Source of the DNA: Lachnospiraceae bacterium | Lineage (GTDB): Bacteria; Bacillota; Clostridia; Lachnospirales; Lachnospiraceae | Direction of reading: 5' to 3' | DNA: 64,000 bases | Assembly (NCBI GenBank): GCA_900199595.1 | Contig: FZRB01000007.1 | Coordinates: 1-64,000, forward strand | Part shown: in pieces, positions 41,118 through 49,832 of the stretch | Layout: each line of letters starts with the position of its first letter | Numbering within the stretch: position 1 is the first letter of the stretch | The notes under the pieces: model-generated | Database searches by the model: none | What the model was told of the DNA's origin: nothing | Seen by the model: the letters and a program-made list of their open reading frames with translations, nothing else | Program-made: the position numbers and the translations under genes

Positions 41118-42590
41118 TTATTCTGTCACATCTGCAAGGGTGAGCGTCTTCAGATCATCATCGCTGATGTTCTTGATATTTACTATTCGGGTTGCCTGTC
41201 TCTCAATACATCTTTCCAGATAATTACGAGCTTCTCTGGCATTTGCAAAATTCTCCTCATGAGCCTTAGCACGTTTTGTAAGATACTCCTGAACATACTT
41301 TGATGCCTCTTCATCTGTTATATATTCCTGCTTCTTAGCCATGGAATTATATATAGAGGTAAGCTCTTTACCTGTATAATCATTAAAAAATATATATTTA
41401 TTAAATCGTGATTTTAGTCCGGGATTGGAATTAACAAACTCTTCCATCTTGTCTGTATATCCGGCAACAATCACTATCAGATCATCACGGTTATCTTCCA
41501 TAAGTTTGAGGAGCGTATCCACTGCCTCCTGACCAAAATCCTTTTCATCACCACTTTTAATAAGAGTATAAGCTTCATCTATGAAGAGGATTCCACCAAT
41601 GGCACTTTCAACTATCTCAGCAGTCTGAGTCGCAGTCTGTCCTATATAGCCTGCCACAAGATTAGATCGATCAACCTCGATAAGCTGTCCCTCACTTACA
41701 ACGCCCAGAACCTTATAGATTTTTGCGAGAAGTCTGGCAACTGTTGTCTTTCCTGTTCCCGGATTTCCCGAGAAAACAAGATGAAGGGTTATATCAGGCT
41801 GCTTCATTCCACGTTCCTCACGAAGCTTACGAACCTTCACAAGGTTAATAAGATTAGTGAGATCCTGCTTAACAGACTTAAGACCTACCAGGGAATTCAG
41901 TTCCTCCATCAGCTGCTCCAGAGTTTCCTCCGACTCAGCCTGAGCTCCTTCTGTATTCGCCGCTGTCTTTGCTGCTGTTTTACCATCAGTCGTCTTATTC
42001 TGTATTCCGGTCTTTAACCCGTTTGTATTATTTCTGTTTCTGAGATTTCTGCTCTTGGGATTTATTCTTCCCTTTGGAATTCCATCTGTAAAGTAAAGGC
42101 CATATTCCTTAAGGAAATTATCCAGCATGAGACTGTAATTAGACATATTTGCAAGCTCTGTCACGCTCTCTCCGTTTAGCGCCACAAATGCGGTTCCTAC
42201 ATCTCCAAACAGTTCCACTACTTCCTTTGATACAGGTCTTCCCTCAGGAGATTTTACAGCTCCGTCTGTAAGATCGCTCTTTGCTATATATAACATGCAG
42301 CGGGGTGGTGTATTGATAAAATTCTTATCCATACATTTCCCGTATTTAAAATTCAAAAACTGGGAAATAGTCATAACCGAGCCCAGATAGTCTCTTATAA
42401 ACTCGAGCTCCTGTCTCCCGTCTGTGCCATCAGACTCAAAAAGAAAACCGACATACTGAAGAAGATTGTACTTAAGCATCTCGCGAACGGTCATTCCCGT
42501 TCCTGCTGTAAGTGCCGGATTCCTGTTCTGTATATCATCCACTAAACGGAAAGTATCATCGATCTTGTTTTTTAAATTGTAATCAATCAT
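41118..42590 (-). CDS. CbxX/CfqX-type AAA ATPase (SpoVK/EccA-like) with N-terminal domain
   Basis: About 490 residues from the ATG at 42590; another ATG six bases upstream is directly beside AGGGGA. The first 160 residues have no named domain. An Asn/Thr/Ala-rich spacer follows (TNGLKTGIQNKTTDGKTAAKT). The AAA domain starts at LMEELNSLVGLKSVKQDLTNLINL with Walker A GNPGTGKTT, ILFIDEAYTL as Walker B, and NPGLKSRFNKYIFFNDY as sensor region. It fits the CbxX/CfqX group, which includes SpoVK and EccA-type chaperones. It precedes the MATE gene. Confidence 0.87.
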   Translation of the reverse strand: MIDYNLKNKIDDTFRLVDDIQNRNPALTAGTGMTVREMLKYNLLQYVGFLFESDGTDGRQELEFIRDYLGSVMTISQFLNFKYGKCMDKNFINTPPRCMLYIAKSDLTDGAVKSPEGRPVSKEVVELFGDVGTAFVALNGESVTELANMSNYSLMLDNFLKEYGLYFTDGIPKGRINPKSRNLRNRNNTNGLKTGIQNKTTDGKTAAKTAANTEGAQAESEETLEQLMEELNSLVGLKSVKQDLTNLINLVKVRKLREERGMKQPDITLHLVFSGNPGTGKTTVARLLAKIYKVLGVVSEGQLIEVDRSNLVAGYIGQTATQTAEIVESAIGGILFIDEAYTLIKSGDEKDFGQEAVDTLLKLMEDNRDDLIVIVAGYTDKMEEFVNSNPGLKSRFNKYIFFNDYTGKELTSIYNSMAKKQEYITDEEASKYVQEYLTKRAKAHEENFANAREARNYLERCIERQATRIVNIKNISDDDLKTLTLADVTE

Positions 42591-42674
42591 AGTCATTCCC
42601 CTGTCTATTATTTATGACATAAAACACAATTTCCTGTTATTACCTGCTGATTCAGAGCATATAAAGCAGAAAAA

Positions 42675-42720
42675 GGCACTATCCCATTCTAACATCAGAT
42701 TAAGGATAGTGCCATATTTT
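42675..42720. terminator. Terminator between CCA-adding enzyme and AAA-ATPase genes
   Basis: GGCACTATCC (42675-42684) pairs perfectly with GGATAGTGCC (42704-42713). T runs occur on both sides (TTTTTTT on the plus strand after 42717; TTTTTCTGC on the minus strand), so it terminates the leftward nucleotidyltransferase gene. Confidence 0.9.
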
Positions 42721-42762
42721 TTTATACTTCTTTTTCGCTGTTACCTTCCTTTACCTATCGAT

Positions 42763-44097
42763 TTATTTATATTTTTTGATTATCTCACCCAGATTCTCTT
42801 TTGTATTTAATTCAGGTTCTTCTAAAACTCTGTCAAGAAGCTGTCTTAGTATCTCTCCCATCTCAGGACCGGGTTTTATTCCCATCTCTATCAGGTCCTT
42901 TCCTCCTATAGCAAGATCCGATATGGTAAGAGCATTTCCCTCCTCTATTATCTCATCATGAAAGACTATGATCTGATTAAGAATATCTATACTGACGTCA
43001 GCTCTGTAATCACTCTGTCCCATTATATCTGCTCTTTTTATCTGAACGTAGAAATCAAAATACTCCTTGCCCATCTTACTAAGCATTTTTCTGACAGACT
43101 TTTTCGTGATGCCACCCTTTAGACCAAAATCATGCCACAGGACTATATTCTTTACATCACGGATAGTATCATTATCCATCCTCAGTCGCTTCAGAACAGT
43201 TTCAGCTATTCCTTCACTGACTTTTGCGTGCCCCTTGAAATGATCCTGTCCATTATTATCAGTTGTTCTCGTATCAGGCTTTCCTACATCATGAAGAAGA
43301 GCTGAATATCGCATAACCTTAGAAGCCGGAACATTTTTCATGACCTCAATGGTATGCCTTCCCACATCAAATCTATGATAAGGAGTATTCTGCGGAGTAT
43401 TGATCATTCTGTCAAATTCAGGAAGAACAACAGATGTGATCCCCAGCTCATACATATCCATTATCTTTTCAGGATGTGGTGAAACCAGAAGCTTGGTAAG
43501 CTCAGTTTCGATTCTCTCTGCACTTACCTGTGACAGCTCAGCTGCATGCTTTGCAGCAGCAGTCCTCGTGTCCTCATCTATATCAAACCCCAGCTGTGCA
43601 CCGAACCTTACAGCTCTCATTATCCGAAGCGCATCCTCATTGAATCTGTCATCCGGATTACCAACACATCTGATAATACCCTTCTTCAGATCATCCACAC
43701 CTCCATACAGATCCACAAGTCCTGTACCTTCACTATATGCCATTGCATTTATGGTAAAGTCACGTCTTAAAAGATCCTCTGAAAGCTCCCTGGTAAATGT
43801 AACTCCATCCGGACGTCTGTGATCACTATATTCACCGTCTATACGAAAGGTTGTAACCTCGTAGCCTTCGCCACCTATAAGTACTGTTACAGTACCATGC
43901 TTTATTCCTGTATCTACAGTTCGTCTGAATGCGGACTTTATCTCCTGAGGAGTGGCAGAAGTGGTAATATCCCAGTCATTTGGCACCCTCTCCAAAAGAG
44001 AATCTCTTACACATCCACCTACTGCATAAGCTTCAAAACCGGCACTATTCAGTTGTTCAATTATATATTTCACTTCCTTTGGAAGAGATATTTTCAT
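42763..44097 (-). CDS. cca: CCA tRNA nucleotidyltransferase / poly(A) polymerase family with HD domain
   Basis: About 444 residues from the ATG at 44097, with GGAG nine bases upstream. The nucleotidyltransferase head has AVGGCVRDSLLERVPNDWDITTSA (metal-binding Asp pair), RRDFTINAMAY and the ERIETELTKLL segment that names nucleotides. An HD domain follows (YSALLHDVGKPDTRT, then FKGHAKVSEGIAETVLKRL). It adds or repairs the CCA end of tRNAs. The Cca versus poly(A) polymerase distinction cannot be made safely from motifs alone. Confidence 0.9.
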   Translation of the reverse strand: MKISLPKEVKYIIEQLNSAGFEAYAVGGCVRDSLLERVPNDWDITTSATPQEIKSAFRRTVDTGIKHGTVTVLIGGEGYEVTTFRIDGEYSDHRRPDGVTFTRELSEDLLRRDFTINAMAYSEGTGLVDLYGGVDDLKKGIIRCVGNPDDRFNEDALRIMRAVRFGAQLGFDIDEDTRTAAAKHAAELSQVSAERIETELTKLLVSPHPEKIMDMYELGITSVVLPEFDRMINTPQNTPYHRFDVGRHTIEVMKNVPASKVMRYSALLHDVGKPDTRTTDNNGQDHFKGHAKVSEGIAETVLKRLRMDNDTIRDVKNIVLWHDFGLKGGITKKSVRKMLSKMGKEYFDFYVQIKRADIMGQSDYRADVSIDILNQIIVFHDEIIEEGNALTISDLAIGGKDLIEMGIKPGPEMGEILRQLLDRVLEEPELNTKENLGEIIKKYK

Positions 44098-44232
44098 AAC
44101 AAAAAACTCCTGTAATATAATAGTCTTGATAACATAGTAACACAATTTCCATTTTAAAAAAACCTATATATATGTTACTATGTGGGTGTCAAAAGTACCA
44201 TTAACACAAAAAACGGCATGGAGGTTTTTCTC

Positions 44233-44739
44233 TTGAAAACAGAAGATATAAAAATCACAAAGGAAGAAGAAGTTGTCAGATTATTAAAGGACAAAGGATA
44301 TCACATTACATTTGCAGAATCCTGCACAGCCGGTCTCGCTTCAGCCCGTCTGGTAAATGTACCAGATGCTTCTTCTGTTCTGGATGTAAGTTTTATTACC
44401 TATGCAGATGAAGCAAAAATAAAGTATCTGAACGTAAATCCGGATACCATCAAAGAATATGGTGTTGTCAGTGAAGAGGTAGCTGCAGAAATGAGCCGTG
44501 GTGCTGCAGAAGCTATGAACAGCGAGATCGGTGTTGGAATAACCGGAATAGCAGGACCTACCGGAGAAACTCCCACAAAGCCAATCGGAATGGTATGTTT
44601 TGGTATATACATCAAAAATGAAATATCCACCTACACATGTCAATTCGGAAACATCGGACGAAATAAAGTAAGAGAAGCCAGCGTAGACTTCATATATGAA
44701 AAAATGATTGAAATTTTAAAAGGTGACATTCACGACTGA
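44233..44739 (+). CDS. CinA C-terminal domain protein (NMN amidohydrolase type)
   Basis: About 168 residues from a TTG at 44233; GGAGG lies eight bases before it, while a GTG upstream has no such site. The sequence has FAESCTAGLASARLV with the catalytic Ser-Lys type arrangement, VVSEEVAAEMSRGA and GVGITGIAGPTGETPTKPIG. This is the stand-alone CinA/PncC-type domain that deamidates nicotinamide mononucleotide. It is convergent with the ABC gene, with a shared terminator overlapping its stop codon. Confidence 0.9.
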   Translation: MKTEDIKITKEEEVVRLLKDKGYHITFAESCTAGLASARLVNVPDASSVLDVSFITYADEAKIKYLNVNPDTIKEYGVVSEEVAAEMSRGAAEAMNSEIGVGITGIAGPTGETPTKPIGMVCFGIYIKNEISTYTCQFGNIGRNKVREASVDFIYEKMIEILKGDIHD

Positions 44740-44753
44740 TGCGAATGTCACCT
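44721..44753. terminator. Hairpin over the cinA-like stop codon
   Basis: AGGTGACATTC (44721-44731) pairs perfectly with GAATGTCACCT (44743-44753). The stop codon at 44737-44739 sits in the loop. Only a short TTATTAT tract follows on the plus strand. The convergent ABC gene ends 6 bp later. Confidence 0.7.
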
Positions 44754-44758
44754 TATTA

Positions 44759-45733
44759 TCAATTATCTACTGATGAGATCACAACCTTACCATCTACAAC
44801 CTCAACCTTTACACGGTTCGAGTCTATACCAACCGCTTCTCTCAATTCTGCAGACAGACGAACACGTCCTGCCTTATCAAGGATTGAAAACTCCTCATGA
44901 GACTGTTCCTCCTCAGAAACTTTATCAAGTCCTTCAAGAGCCATCTCACCGGCCTCAATCTTCTTTTTATATTCTTCTCTGAGGACACGCTCTGAACTAA
45001 TCTTTCCGTCGGATATCATAACGACTCTGTCCACACGGTCAGCCAGGCTGATGTCATGTGTAACAATAACTATAGTGACTCCAAGCTTATGATTAATCTC
45101 TCTGAAAAGATCCTGCAGCATGATAGATGTCTTCTTATCAACAGCTCCGGTAGGCTCATCCATCAGAAGGATTTCCGGCTCATTAACAAGAGCTGCTGCT
45201 ATGGCAACTCTTTGCTGCTCACCACCGGAAAGCATGCTTGGAAAACTCTTATACTTATCACTTAATCCGACAGCATCCAGCATCTCCTCTGCACGTTTTC
45301 TCTTTTCTTTTTTACTCATCTTGGAGAAAAGCAGAGGCATCTCAACATTTTCAACAGCTGTCAGATAGTTAAGCAGGTTATCAGTATTCTTTTGCCATAC
45401 AAAACCAATGTGATTATTTCTGAACTCAGCAAGCTCCCTGTCAGACAGATCATTCAGAATCTGTCCTCCATAAGCAACATAGCCGGCGCTTGGTTTATCC
45501 AGACATCCCAGCAGATTCATCAATGTCGACTTACCGCTTCCTGACTTACCGATAATCGCCATCAGTTCACCCTTCTTGATTTCCAGGTCGAGGCCCTGAA
45601 GCGCCATAACCTCGATACCCTCAGACTTGAAAATCCTTACGAGACCATCACATTTGATATACGGCTCCTCCGCCACCTGCTGCTCGCCTGATGACTCTTC
45701 TATATCAACATTATTCATATTCAAATTATCCAT
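44759..45733 (-). CDS. ABC transporter ATPase with AbrB-like C-terminal domain
   Basis: About 324 residues from the ATG at 45733 (TGGGGA seven bases upstream). A LolD/MacB-type ATPase: Walker A GKSGSGKST, signature LSGGEQQR and Walker B LLMDEPTGAVD. After an acidic linker (SEEEQSHEEFS), residues about 280-320 read LDKAGRVRLSAELREAVGI, then NRVKVEVVDGKVVIS, which is the SpoVT/AbrB swapped-hairpin pattern. Such a tail is unusual for an ATPase and may give DNA binding or dimerisation. It lies on the same strand as the export operon, after the palindromic repeat. Confidence 0.87.
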   Translation of the reverse strand: MDNLNMNNVDIEESSGEQQVAEEPYIKCDGLVRIFKSEGIEVMALQGLDLEIKKGELMAIIGKSGSGKSTLMNLLGCLDKPSAGYVAYGGQILNDLSDRELAEFRNNHIGFVWQKNTDNLLNYLTAVENVEMPLLFSKMSKKEKRKRAEEMLDAVGLSDKYKSFPSMLSGGEQQRVAIAAALVNEPEILLMDEPTGAVDKKTSIMLQDLFREINHKLGVTIVIVTHDISLADRVDRVVMISDGKISSERVLREEYKKKIEAGEMALEGLDKVSEEEQSHEEFSILDKAGRVRLSAELREAVGIDSNRVKVEVVDGKVVISSVDN

Positions 45734-45823
45734 AAAAAAATCCCCATTCAATCATTGTATACATTATTGTACTGTCTCCGCGTCGAGCTGTAACTTCGCT
45801 GTCACGAGATGATATACCTGAGA

Positions 45824-46112
45824 GGACACTGCTTGCGCACAGGCGCGGTGCCCTAGGCTCACTAAGCTCTCAGCCATCTAAAAAACAGATGTCTGAATCG
45901 CTAAGTGAACAGACCGCTTATGGTCCCTCAGGCATACACTCGTGCCCAGCTACGTCAGCTCGTTCGCGACTATACTTTAAGTCGCGAGCAAGTAAATGAA
46001 AAAGCGATGTGCGGAGTATGCATGCGAGACCATAAGGGTCGCGGTGCTTAGCGATTCACGAGCCAACGGCGATGTGAGAGCTTAGCAAACGAAGCGCAAG
46101 CGTAGTGGTCCG
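45824..46112. repeat. ~290-bp nested palindrome between two ABC ATPase genes
   Basis: Perfectly ordered arm pairs share one centre near 45976: GCTTGCGC 45831-45838 with GCGCAAGC 46094-46101, CTAAGCTCTCA 45862-45872 with TGAGAGCTTAG 46075-46085, TGAATCGCTAAG 45894-45905 with CTTAGCGATTCA 46047-46058, CTTATGGTC 45917-45925 with GACCATAAG 46028-46036, and CGCGACT 45965-45971 with AGTCGCG 45980-45986. Base composition is clearly GC-richer than the genes beside it. It resembles a large cruciform, MITE-like repeat or structured RNA. No gene is visible between 45752 and 46212. Confidence 0.8.
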
Positions 46113-46212
46113 TTCGGGAAACCCGCCATGAGCGAGAGCGATGTCGAGCATACATACTGCCGTACAAGCTTAATTTACTTGCCGCGGAAAAAGTCTATAA
46201 AAGTATACATTC

Positions 46213-46932
46213 CTACAGTTTGATCAGTACATCAGCGAGCTCTGATAGTCTCACATCATGGGTCGTCATTATAACCGTAAAGCCCTCTACTCTCGTAAGC
46301 TTCCTGAACAGCTCTGCAATATATATACCTGACGCCGTATCCAGTGCACCTGTCGGCTCATCCGCAAATAGTATCTCCGGTCTGTGAGCCATAGCTCTTG
46401 CTATAGCGATACGCTGACGTTCTCCTCCGGAAAGCTCAGCCGGAAAATGCTTTGCCCTGTCCGAAAGTCCTACCAGTTCGAGCACCTCACCAATCCTTTT
46501 CGCTCTGTCAGCAGGCTCTTTCACACCTGCCGTTCTAAGTCCAAAGTCTATATTCTCATAGGCAGTCATAACCGGAATAAGCGCAACTGTCTGAAATACA
46601 AAGCCTATATTAAATCTTCTCAGCTTCTCCTTTTCTGCAACGTTCATGGACGAATACCATTTATCATAAAAGCCTATATCACCTGAGGTTACATCATCCA
46701 AAGTACTAAGCAGATTCATAAGCGTCGTTTTCCCAGAACCGGAACGTCCCATGAACATAATAAGCTTACCCTTAGGGAGCTCAAGATTCACATGATCAAG
46801 CACTGTGAGTGTTCCACCATCACCAACCTTGTAGGATTTCACTACGTCCCTTACAGAAAGGATGATTTCTTCCTGAGAGGAGGGCTGAACTGACTCTATT
46901 TCATTTTCGTGATTGTTATAGATAACTTCCAT
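46213..46932 (-). CDS. ABC transporter ATP-binding protein (LolD/MacB type)
   Basis: A 239-residue ATPase with Walker A GRSGSGKTT, the FNIGFVFQTVALIPVMTAYENI segment, signature LSGGERQR and Walker B LFADEPTGALD. It fits the ATPases of MacB/LolCDE-type exporters. The gene ends 2 bp before the permease start region on the coding strand order (permease ends at 46935), so it is the last gene of the permease operon. It works with the 965-residue permease. Confidence 0.93.
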   Translation of the reverse strand: MEVIYNNHENEIESVQPSSQEEIILSVRDVVKSYKVGDGGTLTVLDHVNLELPKGKLIMFMGRSGSGKTTLMNLLSTLDDVTSGDIGFYDKWYSSMNVAEKEKLRRFNIGFVFQTVALIPVMTAYENIDFGLRTAGVKEPADRAKRIGEVLELVGLSDRAKHFPAELSGGERQRIAIARAMAHRPEILFADEPTGALDTASGIYIAELFRKLTRVEGFTVIMTTHDVRLSELADVLIKL

Positions 46933-46934
46933 AA

Positions 46935-49832
46935 TTAATCATCTCCAAGCTTCAGTGCTTCTGTGATATTTAGTCCCTTAACTATACGTCTTATCCAGAG
47001 TACACACCATATAACTACTATAACCAGAACTATACCCATTTTTATAAGGTCTGCTCCATAAGAATTAACGAATACTGCTATGTTATGCTTCTGCGGCAGG
47101 TATACTGCAGAAAACACTCTTACGAAAAGCTTTGATGCCAGACCGCCGGCTAGTATTCCTGCAAAAATAGACATAAATGAGAGGAATATCTGTTCTATAA
47201 CCAGCATGCTGTTTATCTCACTTCTGCTAATACCCATGGCTCTGTAAATACCAAACAGAAGCTCTCTGTCTCTTATGGATGTTATCCAGTAAATGAGATA
47301 ACCTATGATACAAAGGAGCAGCGCGATCAGGAAGTCTGCAGTAAACAGTCCATTTGTAATCTGCATTATGGCAGAGGATTTTTCTTCCTTCAGGTTATCA
47401 TCAGAAGAAGCAATATCCTTTAAAAATCTTCCGCTTCCTTTAAAATTCGCATCCATGGCATCCCATATTTCTTCAGAGGATTTATCAGTCTTCACCCATA
47501 CCTCATAAGGCAGAAGGCCAAATGTATTCACAAGGGTGGTATAATTCATTACAGCCATATAGCTCTCTTTTTCTTTAACTTTACCTGATTCTTCTTCTAT
47601 TTCATAATCATACTTGGCATATCCCGGCCAGGCATCAACTACTCCTACTACTTTAAGTGTAACACTTGCGTAGAGATCACTTCTTCCTGTAACCTTTGGA
47701 GGCATCATCGAAAGAGTTATCTCTCCCCCTTCCTCAACCTCGAATTTTTTAGCCACATTTCTTGAAATTATAACGCCATCCGGCTCATCGGCCAGCGCAT
47801 TCAGATAATTATACCAGTGCTTATCTCCCAGACCTTCACGTAGACTGGCGGTTTCGCCGAATTCCTTCGTATGTATTCCCTGAACACTTAGATTAACTGT
47901 GTCTTTTCCGGAAGCTCTTGCAACCGCCCTGTCTGATATAAGGACTCTGGTTACCGACTCAGCCATACCATCATTTACCAGCTTGGAAAAAGCCTGAAAT
48001 GGAGGCTCAGTATATTTCCATCTTTTGGGTTCAGGAGGCATACCCTGAAGAGCCACATCCCAATGTTCAGTCACTCTCAGATCTGCACCTACATCATATC
48101 TGATTCTTGCTTCCTTGTTCGCATTTATGGTACGCGCCATATTAGCATTAAACAGACTCATAGCCACTGTCATAACAAGGAATATGGAAATTACAGCAGA
48201 TGCCTTTCTTGTTCTCATTATCTGAAGAACACCGGAATAAACTACAGGACTGAACTTATTTGCTCCTATCTTGTAGAAAAGTGTCACCAGATAGAAAATG
48301 AGTCTCAGCATCATCATTCCACAGGCAAAAAGAAACAGCGTTGCATTTATGAAAATAACCGGATCGATTCCCTCGCCATTCAGAACACCTTCTGAAAGAG
48401 ACGGTATCTGCTTGTTGTAATTAAACAGCAGATATATCGAAACGCCCATAAGCGCTACATCTATAAAATATTTCTCCCATACAGGAGCTGAAACCTGTTT
48501 TCTCTTATTCTTCTTCTTTTTAAAGAACAGAAATACCGGAAGCAGCATAACTACTATCGCTATCAATGCACCTACTACACCTGCTGCCACCATCCATATA
48601 TTGAAATTATAATTCTTTACACTTATAGAACCATCACCCCAGGTAAAGCCCATGAAGTCATCTACTCCGGCAACAAATTTACCGAACAGAAATCCAAACA
48701 GCAGACCAACTGGAACACTGACTCCTGCAAGAATAAAGGACTGAACAACATACATCAGTATAAGTCTGGCTTTACTGAGACCTCTGTTCCTGAGAGTCGA
48801 AAGCTCACCTGCCTCAGAATCTATAATTCTGAAGGAAATCATTCCGATGAAGATCAGAACGAGAACTATAAGCGGCAGCACTATAACATAGAGCATCTGC
48901 TCAACAGATCTTATCCCTTCTTTATATTCCTTAATAACAGGAGTGATATTCTGGGTAAAATTCTCATCCTTTTCTTCTATCTGCTTCAGCACACTTCTAA
49001 TAACATCAGTATTATCGGTACTTATATAGCGATAATCAAAATCCTCATAAAGGTCATAATAAACAGATTTCGGATAATCCTTAAGAATTGCCTCAAAATC
49101 CTTCTCCTCAATTATGGCCAGATTACCACAATCCTCCAAGGACTTATTCCAGAAATAATCATCCGGCTTTTCTTCAATTATTCCATTTACATATAATGTC
49201 AGAAGCGGAGCATCGGATTTTTCAGTACCATATATCAGTTTATTAAACAGGATCAGTTCACCTACTACAAGATCCATCTTTTCAGCCGTATCCCTGCTTA
49301 TGAGACATGGAACGGATCCATCCGGAATCTTATTACCTGTTTCCTTATACTCCGGAATATTCTGATACAGGTCTGCTCCGTCTATTACTACGTAATGATC
49401 TGACACATTGCCATCAGTCATATCGCTCATATAACCAACATCAACATGCCCTCTGCCATGATAGCTGAATTCAACCTCAAGATTCTTGAAATAAACCTCA
49501 CATTGAGAAGCCACCTCAGGAACCTGGATATACTTATTCCAGGAATTTCTGAAGCTGTTGATTTTCTTATTAATATAGTCCGTATATGAAGCATCCCCTG
49601 CCTGTTCATCTATTTCATTAAAATCAATGACCTCTACCTTATGTACTGCTGCAGGAAACTTACCTGTTATTTCTCTCTGCTTAACAAAGCTTCTTTGAAT
49701 AAGTTTCAGCTCAGATCCGTTTCGGAACATCATTATCATGGCAAATACCATAACCATGGAAATAATACCCACTAAAAGGCACAGATACAGCTTATATTTA
49801 TTTAGTATTTTTGTCAGAATATATCTAATCAT
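46935..49832 (-). CDS. Large ABC transporter permease (FtsX/MacB-like)
   Basis: A 965-residue protein. One membrane segment near the N-terminus (17-36), a large extracellular domain to about 310, a cluster of membrane segments at about 310-440, further segments near 460-540, a second extracellular domain at about 590-840, and a C-terminal FtsX part (DRELLFGIYRAMGISRSEINSMLVIEQIFLS) with three segments. This duplicated FtsX layout is that of permeases that work with adaptor proteins to move peptides or lipoproteins. It overlaps the adaptor gene by 4 bp. Confidence 0.88.
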   Translation of the reverse strand: MIRYILTKILNKYKLYLCLLVGIISMVMVFAMIMMFRNGSELKLIQRSFVKQREITGKFPAAVHKVEVIDFNEIDEQAGDASYTDYINKKINSFRNSWNKYIQVPEVASQCEVYFKNLEVEFSYHGRGHVDVGYMSDMTDGNVSDHYVVIDGADLYQNIPEYKETGNKIPDGSVPCLISRDTAEKMDLVVGELILFNKLIYGTEKSDAPLLTLYVNGIIEEKPDDYFWNKSLEDCGNLAIIEEKDFEAILKDYPKSVYYDLYEDFDYRYISTDNTDVIRSVLKQIEEKDENFTQNITPVIKEYKEGIRSVEQMLYVIVLPLIVLVLIFIGMISFRIIDSEAGELSTLRNRGLSKARLILMYVVQSFILAGVSVPVGLLFGFLFGKFVAGVDDFMGFTWGDGSISVKNYNFNIWMVAAGVVGALIAIVVMLLPVFLFFKKKKNKRKQVSAPVWEKYFIDVALMGVSIYLLFNYNKQIPSLSEGVLNGEGIDPVIFINATLFLFACGMMMLRLIFYLVTLFYKIGANKFSPVVYSGVLQIMRTRKASAVISIFLVMTVAMSLFNANMARTINANKEARIRYDVGADLRVTEHWDVALQGMPPEPKRWKYTEPPFQAFSKLVNDGMAESVTRVLISDRAVARASGKDTVNLSVQGIHTKEFGETASLREGLGDKHWYNYLNALADEPDGVIISRNVAKKFEVEEGGEITLSMMPPKVTGRSDLYASVTLKVVGVVDAWPGYAKYDYEIEEESGKVKEKESYMAVMNYTTLVNTFGLLPYEVWVKTDKSSEEIWDAMDANFKGSGRFLKDIASSDDNLKEEKSSAIMQITNGLFTADFLIALLLCIIGYLIYWITSIRDRELLFGIYRAMGISRSEINSMLVIEQIFLSFMSIFAGILAGGLASKLFVRVFSAVYLPQKHNIAVFVNSYGADLIKMGIVLVIVVIWCVLWIRRIVKGLNITEALKLGDD

